Position numbers and translations under genes: made by a program | DNA from: Pegea sp. RAD2-039 | Taxonomy: Eukaryota > Chordata > Thaliacea > Salpida > Salpidae | Assembly: GCA_034620365.1 (NCBI GenBank) | Contig: JAQGEQ010000071.1 | Location: 186,001-250,000 of the forward strand | Direction of reading: 5' to 3' | Length of the DNA stretch: 64,000 nucleotides | Part shown: positions 13,901 through 28,900 of the stretch, piece by piece | Layout of the letters: every line of letters begins with the position of its first letter | Numbering within the stretch: position 1 is the first letter of the stretch | Notes under the pieces: generated by a model | What the model was told of the DNA's origin: nothing | Databases searched by the model: none | The model's input: only the letters and a program-made list of their open reading frames with translations

Positions 13901-16900
13901 ATTTGCTCATTGATGATGTGAGCGAAAGAGATGTTGATGAAGAGACAAATATGTTATTTATAACAATTCAATCAACATAGAATCATTTTTTTAGCCACAT
14001 TTTTAGTCTTAAAAATGAATGAGATTAAATATTAAATTTATTATAAACGCTAATCTTAATGAGTATTCTATCACAGGTGTTCACTAACAATAAAAAGTAG
14101 AATGTGTTAAACTTGCTTTCATTTTCACAACAGCTAAGCTACATTTTCTGCTTGTATAGATTATTAAGAGATTTCATACGGCAGCAGACGGAAGCCACAG
14201 TGCAAATAAAGCTTATAAAAAACACCTGCTGTACCAAGCAGACGCGTTTAAACCAAGAAACCGACACCTCTGACCTTGAAATTACGACATCTTTGTCGTT
14301 TAGCTTGCAAATGCATTTTTGTCAACTAGTAAATATTAACTTTGTGTCTATTGTTTAATTACTATTTGGAATTTCAGAATATATCTTTTAAACTCTATCT
14401 TCGTGAGTGCTTTGCATAAAAGAAAGATATTCACAGATATATTCATTACTGAAGAATCAAATTGCAAGGCGTTTGAAGTATTTGGAGAAAGCAAAATTAA
14501 CTATTTTATTTGTAAGAATAGATTTAATTTGTCAGATTTAAATATTTAACAAAAGTTTTTAGGTTTTTATTATGTTTGATTAAAATTTCTCTATAAAAAC
14601 TTAAACAAACTCACTTGTCTTTGATTGAAGCAGTTTTTTACATTTAAAGGAAGTTTATTTTATCTAGAAATTTTGCGAGCAGAAGATAATAAAAAATAGA
14701 ATTGAGAATCGTGAAAACCAAGATATTTTTTCTATAATCAATAAACAGACAATGCTTAGGTGTTTAAAGCTGAAATACGAATTGAGTTTCTTTGAAACAC
14801 TTCATTTAGTGTCAATATAATTTGCCAACCTAATCCAATAACAGTAGCTACAATGAGCTCTTTTACTTTAATAAATCTTTTGATTAAGAACATTGAACTG
14901 TGTTTCAATAAATATTCATTATTTTGAAAGTCATGTTCTGTAAGGAATATTAAGTGTAGAGAGAAAACATTTTTTTCTTCATCAACTAATTTGATTTTTG
15001 TGAGAGTATATTTTCAATAGAATTTAGAAATTTGTTACAGTCGATATATTTTATGCAAAGGTTAACAGTCCTTAAGAAACAAATCAAGTTTTTGTCTGAT
15101 AGTATTTATGTTATGGTCATAACTATTACCATTCTTACAAATTAAAAAAGTTCAGATTGTTCACGATATGACCTTAAAATTATTTGAATAATTTAAACTT
15201 AATGATTGAAAACTTGTGGTCACAGTCCTATTTAGAAATGTTTTAATCACATGTTACCATAATTTATATGTAAAAACAATTGTTAGACTCCCGTCTAACT
15301 TATTTTGTTTTTTCTAACAAATGTTTAAAAACGCTGTAAACTTTTTGAGAGCTGTAAGCCTTTCGCTTAAATCGTCACATGAAAGAATAGACTTAACGAT
15401 AAAACAAACATATCAATGTTTACTATCTATTCAGAGATCTATAGAACTGGAAAAAGTCTCTGCTTATTGTCTTTTACTTCAATAAATTTTTTCGGAGACG
15501 TTCTTGAAGAATTAAACCTGAGTTTATAAGCAGCGAATTAAAACATTTACATTTTTCATATTGGTCTTAAAGTTTTTGACAAATATATTTTCCACCTATT
15601 TCAAATAAGAACTTTATTTCAGCTGAATTTCTTCTTAAGTCAAATTTTTCTTTAGCTTTCTAATTGCTCTCAAAGTTAATCTAGTGTTCATAAAACATTT
15701 TTGTAGGTAAGTAGTATTTTTGCAAAAGCTACAAATAGTAATGAGACTCAATTGGATTTTAAATAAATATTCTTCGTTATTGAATATAATCTATTAAAGA
15801 TTTATAAACTGAAAAATGTTAAAATACTTTAATAACTACTATTTATACCGATTGAAAAATAAAGACGAAGAATTTTTTAATAATTCTTAAAATTTTAATC
15901 TTTTAAGACTGTTATTTAACAAGAACATGCAAAAAAAAAACATTTCTATCGATAAAATCAACTGAATTTTATTAAATATAAAGATCTTTTTCAGGATTAT
16001 AAGATTATATAAAGTTATACTTTGGAGGCATGTAATTACAGCTTAAAGACTTTGTGGTACGTTGCTATTAAACATTAAATAAGTCCTTAGCATCTTTGAC
16101 CACCAAGAGTAAAGCTTGTTTATGTTGGTTAAAGAGGTTTTATGAGTCAAGGTGTTAATTTGATCTTTCAAATATTTTTTATTGTGGTACGGACCTCAGT
16201 AAAACATTAGCCGGAGATTGTTGAGAAGATAACTACAAAAGTTAAAAAGATACTATTTCTTGCAACAGCAAAAAGAACATTAGAAAATGATTTGACCAAA
16301 TTTGTTTTTTCTATAAGATTAAAGGTTAAGCAGGCAACAAATTAGGTCCTACCTTGGCATTTTTGAAACATTAAATTGATTTTGTCAAACGTATGTAATA
16401 ACAGAACAACAAATATATGTTAGAAAACTAGATCAAAATATGTGGATGTCTTTTTATTGAAATAATTTAGTTAAATTTGATATCATATATTCTTAAATAT
16501 TGTACGATAAAATTATTTAAACTATCACAAGCTTTAAATAGCTCTTTTCTTACTAAAATTGTTGGAAATTTTTGAAGAAATATAAACTCTTCTATACTAA
16601 GAAATAAACCTTGATTGATCGCTGTTACTGTACAAAACTAACATGATTTAGTCATAGCTAATCATTTGTATAATCAACTTTACATCTTTGAAATAAAATA
16701 AAAGTGAAGAAATTTCAAACCATTTAGTTGCTATCACTTCTACCTTGATCTGAAAATAATAATAAAGAGATAGATAAGTAAAAGTAGCAACAGCACGTAC
16801 ATGATGACTATTGTATAAACGGCCAATTTTAAACAAAACTCGATTTTTGTAAAAAGTTTAACGACACGTCACACAGTAAGCACATTTATTTATAGAAGAT

Positions 16901-19900
16901 TAGCTTTTATATTTATTCTTTCAGAGTACAAAGCATAGATACTTGCATAGAAAATTATATAATCAAACCATCACTTTGTGAAGTATATAAAACATTTATT
17001 TGCACAATATCATAGAATGAGGTTTCAAGAGTGCTTCTAAAAGAGTTTGTTACTCAAGTTGAATAAACATCTTTTATGTTTTCTTTTTTTAATAAATTTT
17101 GGGTTAAATGAATTATGTCTATAGTATTTAGATAAAATATATTTTTAATTGTTTTAACTTAAATCATTATATTCTGCACAAAACTATGAAATACAAAAAA
17201 ATAATTTATGCTAAAAGTTGATTTTTGAATGACGAATTCAATAACAACCTTTCATTTGTTACACACTTCTGTAGAAATTAACTTATGTTTCCTCTTTAAA
17301 ATTTAAGTTTTTATCATCTATCATTTAATAATTTACGATCATTTTTGTTCAAACAAACATTTGATTCATTATGAATCTAAGTTTGTGCTTTCTCAAATAT
17401 TTGGAAAAAGAACTTGTGATACTAAAAGAACTCAACCACTTTTATCCTTTTAGGTTCTTTGTGTCTGTAAGCTAAATAAGTTTGATAGATTTTGTTGGCA
17501 ATCGTTAACATAAGTTTAAATAAGTTTGTGTTTAATAATAAAGCTATTGTATAGTATTAAATGATTTAGCTTGTTCTATATTTATACAAGACACAACATA
17601 AGTTTAGTTTTTTATCATCTTTTTCTTTTCAATGATTTTTAACCAAAATGAAAAGTATGTTATACAAGTTACCAGTAGTTCTTTTCAATACAGATAACAT
17701 CGAATATAAATATAGTGACAAATGTTTATTTTAAGATCAAAACTAGTACAGTATGATAACATTTGTAGATAAATATTAATAAATATTCTCTCTTTTTTCT
17801 TGATAAAATCAAACAAGTGAGAAAAGTTTTGTAATATTGACATAAGCTTTATGTCCTTATAAGCACAAATTTAGCTAATTGTGGCCAAAAGATGTCAGTC
17901 AATTTATAAACTGCCGAAAATTGTGTACATACTTGGGTCCTTAACCTCTTGAAATGTTTTCTGTACAACTTCAGAGACCACAAATTTTTAATTCCAATCT
18001 TTAAACTAGTTACAGTGAATCGCATTACATGTGTTTCTGATCTTTTGTTCCTTGGTGGTTTATCAGATTAATTAGCTTGATTAAATTTCTAACAAATTAC
18101 ATGAAGACACAGTTATGTAAAATATTTCAAATCATTAAAACTTTTTTTTTACAAATAACTTTATTTAAAAACGTCGCATTTACCTCTACAAATATTTAAT
18201 TTAAACATATTTAGGTTTCAAGAAATATAAGAGAAAGCCTTATTGTAACTTAAACAGATAATTACAGCTGTTAGTGCTGTTATAATACAAGGCTAATAAC
18301 AATACATCACACTTAATTGAGTTTTTTTTTCAAAAACTTGTAATAAAACAGCTTATTTTTTAAGGATACTCTGAAAATTTCATTTCAGAAATAACTTGAG
18401 ACAGCTGTAAAAATACTTCATTTTTTGTTACTTGAGTAAATCTCTACATTCAATATTTAACTGATAAATTTTGGAGAAAAGTCAGAATGTGTCTGATGCT
18501 TTCATTTCATCAGCCTGATAAAAGTAAATGAAACTTCTTATCCATTCAATCTTTGATACCACCATACCACCAAGGCAACAAAACGCCGACATAGACAAGC
18601 AGAAGCGTAAAAACTTTTTTTCTTTTTTTCTTCATACTCGCTTAGGGGGTGGTACACGGAATCATTTGCGATTAGTAAGGCTTCAGTCAAGAACTGAACA
18701 AACAATAAAGTATTTTTGATTCTCTCTTTTCACTTGGCAGATGAAACGATGAAGAAACGACTTGTTGAATGATGATGTTTTGAGAGTACTGACTGCTTAG
18801 CTTACCTGTTTTTAGTATGTGTTTATCAGTATTTAGCTATCAATAGATAGACTAATTCTATAAAAAACATAGAAATATATATTTCAAAATATGAGTTTGT
18901 AGTTCTTTTTTGGCAGTAGAAAGCTTATTTAAAGTATTTTAGCGTAGACAAAAGGTGATGTTGAAAGTTAAATTCAAAATGATGCTATACCGAAATATTT
19001 TATATCTAGTAAAAATGATTTTTGACAACAACATTTTATAAAAATAGTTGCACAAATATTACACAATCGAACAGTCAAAATTATTTTCCGACGCATTCTA
19101 ATGTTTACATTTTATATATATTCTGCAAAATATCAATTGTCCTTAGTCAAATGCATTAGTTTCTGTATTACAATTTATCTTCATCAGTCAACATAAATCA
19201 GTTTTTTATATATCCTTAATAAATAAAATGTTAAATAGAAAACTTATAAGTATGCAAAGAATTTATATTTGCTCAACAAACTGAGGGATTTTGGTATCAT
19301 AGTTATACAAGCTTGTGTATTAATTGATAGTTAACAATTTACAGATAATCGCTCACTAAAAGGCTTAATCTATAATCCTTTTTATGATAAAAATTAGTTA
19401 TCTGCTTCAGTTGATAGTTATTTATTAGAATAATTAATTGACTTTTAAAATACCCTATTTTGATTTATTTAGGTTTATTTTATAGATATAATATATTACA
19501 AATTTGTTTGAAATAAAAAAGATTTTTTAAATTATCTATATAAAATTGTTATGAAAATAACGTTTAAGTTTGTGAGTCTTTTAAATTTAACCATTTCAAC
19601 TTTTAATACTTAAATAACATAAGAAATAAAGTTAACTGAAAATATTTCACAAGAAAATGTTGTTGTTAAAAAAGAAAACCAAGTAATTAAAGATTGCAAT
19701 TAGAAAAAAAAATTATAATTGAAAAAAACCTCTTGTATGTAGAAAATAGATGATATTTTTTTTGGTTTTTACTAAACAACAACACATAATTCAAAATATT
19801 TTATTGAACTTTAAAATAGCGTGGTTTATACTATAGCTGAAAAGCCATAAATATCAACCGTAAATTACATTTAAGATTAAAGTGGAAAAATTCTTGAAAT

Positions 19901-22900
19901 GAAGTATAATTGTAATGATGTAAAGTTGAAGAGATTGTTTTGTTTAAATACACTTAATTATTACTGATGTTATTTCAATATTCACATAAGTGATGTTATA
20001 TAAAATATTTTTTTAATTTTCTAAAAGTACAAATAAATAAGAGCTTATTGTCAAATATTTTAAGATTCATTATATGAACTATTTTTATCAAGTAACTTTA
20101 TCATTTTCAGTGTATTTTAACTTTCGTAAATTGAGTTTCACATCGTATCTATTAAATCAAAATAACTTGTTCAAAATAATTTAAGATTTAGGTTGAATTT
20201 TAACTCTAATTTTTCTAGACTAATTTTCTGCAAGTATTTTATGACGGGTAGCTTGCATATTTAATTAGGTTTAGTGATTTTAAAGGTTCTTAAATTAAAA
20301 AAAGTCAGAGTATTTTGTAATGACTTTTCTAGCTTATTGACTTTTTAAATTTATTTATGTAAAATGGATTTATTGAAAACAGTTATCATCGTTAGATTTT
20401 ATCCAACAAACTTTGAAGATTTGAGTTATATTTCTTTCTCTTTTTTTGTTAACATAAGTAGCTTAGTGGTTACTAAAATAGATGACACTTTAAAATTTCT
20501 ATTGCTGTGATAAATCAAAATTTTTGTTGTGGGTTACTTTACTGTTCAAATTATACTTATATCGCTGTCTAAGCTAACATTTGCAACACAAATTCTTTAA
20601 ATATATTTTACTACATTTACAAAGAAAAAGTTTATGCAAATTTTCAAATTAATTATCTACTTTACAAAGGAAATTATTTTCAAATATCCTTTAAAAGTGT
20701 TGCTTAAAAAGTAAAGAGAAATTTGGAAAATTGAGGAACTAACTCCTACTTAATTTCATAATAAGTTTTAAATTCATTTTCTATTGTTTGTATTAAGGTG
20801 AAAGATTAGCTATTAAAGTGTATAATACTTTAGTTCAAAGTAAATAAAATAGCTTAGGGTTGTATTTGAGTTTGAAAATAAGCTCATAATAAATTCTTTA
20901 TAGAAGTTGTAAACATTAAAGACATGTGTTAACTATCAAATAAAATATCTCGAAATTAATTAACTAGATGATATTTACCTAAACCTAAATTTATAACCAA
21001 AAGATATTTTAACTAAACATTGATCAAATAAAAACTACTGTTTTTTTCAGCAGTTTAGTATGCTGTTCAAATCAATTAAAACATTTACTTACCAAAAGTC
21101 TAGCAAAAAAACTTGGTAAAATTCGATGCTATACTTTGCTTACTCATGCGTATAGTAATGAACCGAGCAATGAACGCAAACGACACTTAAATCCTTTTTT
21201 CTTACCTTTTCCTTTCTCGTTTAATAAGGAGATTTCATGTTAGTCTAGTCTGATGTATATAACGTGGTTAATAAATTCAGTGATAAAGTTTTCTAGTTGA
21301 ATATTTCCTTACTAACAAGCTTAAACATTTTGTATATGAATATTGAAAGCTTTTTTAGAACTTATGTCAGTTATTAAGCTACATTTTTGAATTTCAGCCA
21401 AGCCTGATGGTTCAGTTTCTTAAGTTGAATAAAGTTTGCTGAGTTTTATTATAATTATGAAAAGTTTGAAAAAAAATTATTCTTTTTTGAGTAAAAATAT
21501 GTTTGAAAGATACTTGCGATTGAGATATTTGAACTAAAGCGTTTCTTTCTTGCTTTTTTTAGACATTTCTGACTGTAAATGTTTTAAATAAAGGCAGCTT
21601 CACTATACACAATGTTTTGAAACTTAATGCTGTAGGTCGAAGTTTGCTTGTTATTTCGTTGCATAGGCAGATCTTCAAATGATGGGAGGGGAAAATAGTA
21701 AACTTTGTAGTTGCAAATACTGTCATAAATCACTATCCGAGCGATCAAAGAAACATAAGGTACACCAACGACGTGACAATTCAGCTTTAGCTCGGCTTAC
21801 TCAAGATTTATCGCAAGATCGGGCTCGTGGTAACATTAGTCGCTGTAATTCCACCGCAACAAGTAACTACATCACATCTGTATCACCTCGTTTAGTAACA
21901 CCAAATAAGCGGGACAATCAGCGTGTGGATGAAATCATCGAAAGTAAGCATTTGAAAAAGGGTCAAAGCTTCGAACAAGATAATCAAACAGAGTGTATGA
22001 AAAGTGGTAGTCCTTCTACTACAGTTTCTGTTGCATCAGTAAATTGGTCAAAGCTACGTCGGGGTAATCCACCGCCCTTTCCAACTGAAGAGGTTCTAGC
22101 ACTTCTTCCAAATAAAAACGTATACGAGGAAAGTGGATTGAATCTGCAAAGTAGTCCACAGAAGACAGATCACTTAGTTAAAAGCCTTTCTTCGATTCAT
22201 TCTCAAAGTATTAGTTCTAACCTTTCTTCATCTAATTGTTGTTTATCAAAATTGTTTGGAATCTGTTACAAAAGTTCAAGAAAACAAGATAATAAGGCTG
22301 AATGCAAAAAAAGTAAGTAGAAAAAGGTTAACATATTTTTTTTCTCATATGCGAAAGAGTTTACTAATTACTTTTTTTAAGTACCTTAGGATGCTTGTTT
22401 GTTTTTGGAGAATACTAGAACTACTTTGTAATTGTGTTTTTTAGTAACTTGAAAACAAAATCTTTGCTTTGAATCTGGCTCGTATGAAGAGTTATTTTTG
22501 TTATAGCTGATGATTTTCTTTTGTGTACATAGATTAAACAAAATTCTTTATTTAGTGGTTTCAGTCTTTATTATATAAAGCTTGGATTGAAGTGAAAACG
22601 TTCTGAATTTATTCTTTTTCTTATAAATTTCAGTATTTAAAACGACAATAATGTTTTTCCCTTGAGTGAGGTTTAATATATTTGTTGTATTGGAAGTAGA
22701 AACTCCTAATCATAAGAGTTTTTATACTTTGAATTCATGAATGTTCGTGAATTTAATTAAACTTTAATTGTCTTTTTAACATTGTTCTAAAAATCAACTG
22801 CTCAAACTAAGCACTTGATTGTATAATCCCAGAAAATGTTCATGTTTGCAACTTATCAACGAATAGTTTTACTACTCACGTTCACACATAGATTGTTTTT

Positions 22901-25900
22901 AAGAGATTTTGATAATATTTATTGCTTAATTCTCCTAAGGGTAGCTGTTAGTTGTTTTCTACCTGCAATTAAAGTGGTTGATATTTTCTCCTTAATTGTG
23001 CAAGTTGAAATAGCAAGTAAAGTTAGCAGAACAATATTGTTTAGTTGAGATAAACTTGCTTAGATGATAAACTTTAGTTTTTTCAGTTTTATTGCTAACG
23101 TACAAAGTCACTCTTAAACCAAAATTATTTTGTTGATTCTGAGAAGTAATGAAAAAAAAACTTATCTAACTGGCTTGAGTATAATTTCCTGATAGACTCT
23201 TATGTACACCTTAAATAAGCTTTAAGAAAGCCACGGTTTTTTTAAGGGACATATTAGCTCAAGGGTGCTCTACTTTAACCGGCGTTCTGTGTACTTTGAA
23301 TGGATTAAATATTGAGATGAGAGGAATGTAAACATTTGAAATGGATTAGTAGACGGGTTTAAGTCAAGCGGGGAAATTATCGGAACTAAGAAAGGTCATT
23401 TGATACTGTTTCAAATCCAACATAAGAACAATCAGATTGCAAAAGTATTTTAAATTCCTTAATGAATGAGCCTCTATAAAATTAGTTTCAATACTTCCAC
23501 TTCTAAATGATTTTTTTTTCTTTGAATTGTGAGTTAATTGCAACAACAGTTTTTTTTATGCTTTTACAAGCTGTTTGTCAAGCTATGATAATTTATTTGT
23601 AGTATATCTACTTTTTCAAACATTAAAAAATCATTCAAGTTTAATTGATTTAAATTGATTTCAAACAATTCAATGCTATTGGTAGAATAAATGTAGACTG
23701 CAGAGTATTTTATTGTATAAAAATTTGTTTTAAAGCTTTTTTTAACATTTTGAAAACGAACTTTGTCACTTTCAATTTGTTTTGCGCAGTATATAAACTG
23801 TCTAGTCACTTTGATATGATTAATAGTATAATCCTAAATAACATCTTTTATTTGTATATTTTAAAGTTTAGCTTTACTAAAGAGCTTTCAGAATATTTAT
23901 TCGTTTTGATCAAGTGAGCTTGAATAATCAATTGAATAATCAAGTTTTATGTTTAGGTTTCGACAAATAATTACTAATTTTAAAAACGTTTGACTCACCT
24001 GTTTGAGTTTAGGTATGATAAAATGATATAAATGATTTTTTAAATTTGAGACCTAATTCCGCGTGATTTGTTAGATTGAAGCTTGATCTTAATCTTTCTG
24101 TAACGCGTATATCTCACACGACTATTTATAACATCAAAATTATAATAAACATTTTGAATAATTTTCTAAAATTGTTCAAAAGTCTGCCTAGAATAGATTT
24201 TTACTTTCTGTTTATACGATAAAATCAAGTATCCTTTTATTTGACAAATATTATTAACAAGGTTAGCTATCAAAGCTTTTCATTGTTTTCATAAAAATCT
24301 CACAAACATAATCCATTGAATGACTCACTATTGAATTAAAGCTTGATAAATCACTAGACTTATACGGAGAACACTTTTTTAACTTAGCAGCGCCTTAAGG
24401 ATTCATATCCACTGGTAAAAATCTCACTAATTGTTTTTCTTTCAAAGTTTTATTTATGAAAAAGTTGCTTATAATTTCCCAAAAGTCAACTCAGTAATTA
24501 TCTAAAAAGCTGTATCTTCCCAAGTAACTACATTTATAAAAATAACATCTACTAGTTAGATTTTTATTTTGTGAAAAGAGTCTTTATTTTAGGTTGTTTA
24601 TTGTCAGTATTCTGAATCTGATTTTTATCTAAAGCCAACAAAAAATTATGTTTATTTTGACTACATATAGCAGAAAGTAAAGAGTTTTCAAGGGACTTCC
24701 TTGTACCATGAAACATGTTTTAAAAGAAAACGTGATATTCAATTTAATCACAGAAAGCAAAACTGCTGTTTTTACTACACAAGATTATCGAAGACTCGCT
24801 CCGTGACTTTAAATAGGAAACGATATACAATAACTGGAGAATTTTATGCATACTGACAACTTAATTACTAAAAGGCTAAATTATATTGATTGAAAGTTGT
24901 GCAGCCAAAGGTAAATATCGTAGATGAATGTACTTCATCGTTAAGATGAGGGAGTATACGAAAAACAGCAAACAGTCTGCGCTATCAAATTCTTGATATT
25001 TTAGATGTTGAGTTTGTGTTACTACTGTTAAGCTCTTCAGAAATTCTGCACAAAGTACAGCTGTATTTACAGAAAGTAAACGAGAAAACTAAAATTGTTT
25101 AACCGCTGTTTGACTGAAACTACTTCTTCAAAATACTAACAAAATAGCTTTGTAGCTGTTGAGTGTTTGTTCTGCTTTATATGTGAAGTCTATGACCGTT
25201 TGTAATAATGAGCAGTTAAATAGTAACTAGCAGTATTGACATATCTAATTGAGAGAATGTGTATTTTCTACAAGTAACTTTTATTGCATTTGAAAATAAC
25301 AGACTGGAAAAGTTGGTCATCTAACGTTATTATCACTTAAATTGATATTGGGTTTGATAAAATTTTAAGCGTGAATCTAGCATTGAAAGTAATTTTGTTC
25401 GATGAAACTTGATAGCATGTTCTACAAATCTAAAAAAATGTTTGATTGTATTTGATTAGGCAGCTATAAGTTAATGTAAATGTTTATTGAGTGTTCTTTC
25501 TTTTTCAACACAAACAATGAAAAGAGCTCTTAGAAGATTGGATAGTAGAAAGAAAACACAAGGTTAGTTGTGCTGCCGATCTTATAACACAGTTTTACTC
25601 ATTCATAAGATTACGGTCATCGACTCATTCTTATAAGTAAAATAAACTTCGATTAGTATGTTTTTTATCTTCACGCTTTTTCATTTAGTAATCTGTTTAC
25701 TGCTGTTTAATTCATGAAAAACTATATTTAAAATTCAAAAAAAAAAACTAATGGAGTGTAGAAAGCTGTAAAACAAAAACGAGTCTAAATTGGAGTTTTT
25801 GTGTTTTAATGAGCTTGATGCTTCACAGTCAAAGCACGAAAAATGAAGTAGCTGTAATTACTTGAACTTTATCATGTATTATGAACAGATTTCAATATAC

Positions 25901-28900
25901 TACCTTCATTAATTTTTGAAAAGTTCAAATGGTTGTTTGTTTCATTTTATAGTTAAATGTGACAAATTGTTTGAACTTTTCAATTTCTATAAGCTTACAG
26001 GCCTGTATCAATACTTACTAGGCTTAACCTGAAAGCTTAACAACTCAGTAAGAACTACTGTCGCCGATGTAGCTACTACTTAGTTAATCACTTATGAACA
26101 ATTTAGTGGTTTACGCTGCAGATACTAGAACACATAAGCATCACCAGGCATAAATCGATTCAACTGAAATTGATTTAATCACAAATGAATGTTTAAATTA
26201 TATTAGATTTAGAATAAGTTATGGTAATAAAAGAAATTGTATACAAAGCAAATTTTAACATTTGGAAAGTTACCACAAATGCCTTACAGCTACAAAGAGC
26301 TGACTGCAATTATATTGTAAAATTGATCAAATCTAGTTTTAGTTTCATACTTTTGTTATACGGATATCAACTCAATTCTTTTTTTTAAAGATTTTTTTTG
26401 AATATTTTTGTAAATATTAACAATAAACTTCTCAAGTCTTCAGCTGAAATATTTTAGAAAATTTAACTTAATTAACGTGTTAATTTACTTATGAATTACT
26501 GTCGTGTGAAAATTTTTATAATTAAGATCAAATAATCATTTGAAATTATACGTAAAAACGCTACACTACATGAACCATAATTTCTTATAATGGTTTTAAT
26601 GATCTTTAAAACAAATATCAATCTATAATTTGGTAACAATAAAAAACGTGATTGTTTAAGCTTATAACTTACTAAGAGTTAATCTGTTAGACTTATTTAG
26701 ATACAAGCTTTGGACTTTTTTCTAACAATTTTAAATTTATAAATTTATACTTTATTTGAAAAATGTTTGATTTAAAATTTCTTTTAGATCAAGCTAACAT
26801 ACATATTTAAGGGTGTGATATCATACAAAGAGCTGTCAAACCTAAACAGTGATACACTATAATTGTAGTCAAGCTTTGATTAAACTTTAATCCATAAATG
26901 AGAAATTCAAGCACACTAAGAACCACGCAAACTAGTATCCAAACAAGCTTAATAATTGATGAAGCTGTAAAGCTGCTACGACAGTAATAAAATAGACAAG
27001 GAGAACAGAAATAGAAAACTGCTAAGCTCTCTAATTTCAAACGAGAGATTAATCTTAAAGTTATGTTTAAAAGAAGTCTTGCAGGTGTGTATTAGACGAA
27101 GTTTAAGAATACTTCTCGTGTATATGTGTGTATCAGTGCATATAGGCATATAGAAAAACGTTTTTTACCGAGACCTTGCTTTGTTTGACTCTCCGTCCTT
27201 ACCTAGGTAAAAACAAGGAACGAATGACAGTCAACCATGAGTCATACCTGTTGTCAACTAACGATCACGAAGATATGGAAGAATGGGTACAAGCTATACA
27301 CCGCATCATCTTATCACCATTTGGTGGAGGTAAAACTTTCAAATCGGTCTGCTCATCAAAATCGTTCTTATTTAGTTTTTCTTTCGTGTTTACCTCACCT
27401 GCAAATGCAAAACTATTTTCAGCTAATTCAGATCAGGTTTCACTTTTGCCAACTTCTTGGACTCTGCTAAACTTAACTTTAAGTTTTTTATCATCGCAGT
27501 TTCATTTAGGCGGTTGTTATTGCTTAGTCTATATAGTGAAGAGCCTTGCACATATTTTAAAGAGTTACAACTTGATGATTGATGTATTGATGCATCTTAG
27601 GAATCCTTTCAACACTTGGATTATTTCTGGGATTATTTAACTAATGAATTTAAACTCATCACTTGTGACTTTTTTCAATTTTTTGAGCACGTTACATATC
27701 CTGTGATCTCTGGTTTTATACTCAAATCTTAAATGAAAAAATAATTAATTTCAACAAATTTGCTACATTAAGTTGTTTTACGAGTCAAGTTATTTTATTT
27801 TTAAATCTATGTCATTCTCAAAAAAGAAGATTTTTGTAAATTTTTGATTAACTATTAATGGGCGTTTCTTTATTTTGAAACTTTTAGTTTTTATTTGTTA
27901 TTGATGTTGTGTGCCACATTTAGCAGCTGTCTAATTTGAACAGCCGATCTGGTATGTCTGTTCAAGAATTGAACGAATTTGTAATCCCTTTAATGAAATC
28001 ATCTTTTCATTTTCAGCCAGTTGTTTTTTTGTAAATTTTTAAAATCGAATTTTTATTAGTTTTACATCTTTCATTACCATTAAACAAAAGATTATTTCTA
28101 CTGAGTAGTTTTTACAGTTTAGAAATTAACCTAATTTGTTTTTTAACAATTTAGACATTTGATAAAATTATTGTTTTTTGCCCTTGTTCAATAAACAGAT
28201 TGGATTTTGTCATTCAAAAGTTCTTTTAAAAGCTTTGTTGTATTGAATCATACCCTTTTAAATTTTTCATAAATTTGAAAAAATCATTAAATCTTTTGAT
28301 AAATTTCTAACTATCATACAATTTTCAACAAAACTAAACATAAGCAATATTTTAAATTATCTTTGAAAAATAATTCTTGATTAAATAAAGTTTATCATTA
28401 CTCAGTAAATTTATCATTTTTCTAACCCAACTCCTTTTATACTACATAGGAATATTTGGTCAAAAGCTGGAAGAAACGTTAAGATATGATAAAAGATTGG
28501 AAGAGAGAAGTACAAACACACCTAGCTCGAGACAAGTACCAATTATTGTTGATAATTGCGCAAACTTTATTCGTGAAAATAATGGATTAGAAGAAGAAGG
28601 ACTTTTTCGTTTATCTGGTAACGTTATTGAAGTTGAAGCATTACAAGAAGCATATGATCGAGGAGACCGCCCTACCTTCGCAAAGTAAGAGTTATTTTGC
28701 TGTAATTCTAGTCCTATCAAAAGTAAGCTTATAGCTTTAAGTTGAAATAATTCTGAAGCTTTTGCTGAGCTTAAGTTGAGTGCTGGCTCTACCTCAGCTT
28801 ATATATCGCGTATTAATCATTATTTTTCTCACTGGAATAATTGGGTTTTATGCAATTATCTACTTCCCACCAAGCAGTTAGTTTCACGGATTTTACTTTT

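Noticed and set aside
14104-14358. 84-codon + strand frame in the large intron
   Set aside because: It falls on a GC-richer island but shows no domain and no good acceptor/donor pair fitting the gene's phases; kept only as a composition anomaly.
18528-18719. 63-codon + strand frame with an ATG
   Set aside because: No donor in a phase that fits the following RhoGAP exons and no recognisable motif.
26807-27040. 77-codon hydrophobic frame on the - strand that looks like two membrane helices
   Set aside because: Runs of T/A-rich codons give Leu/Ile/Val/Phe by chance; it has no homology I recognise and lies in an intron next to the PH exon.
27330-27640. Long read-through of the third PH exon into the intron (to a stop at 27640)
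   Set aside because: The donor at 27330 and the next exon at 28450 agree in phase and restore the RhoGAP domain; the tail is intron sequence. It could only matter as a retained intron.
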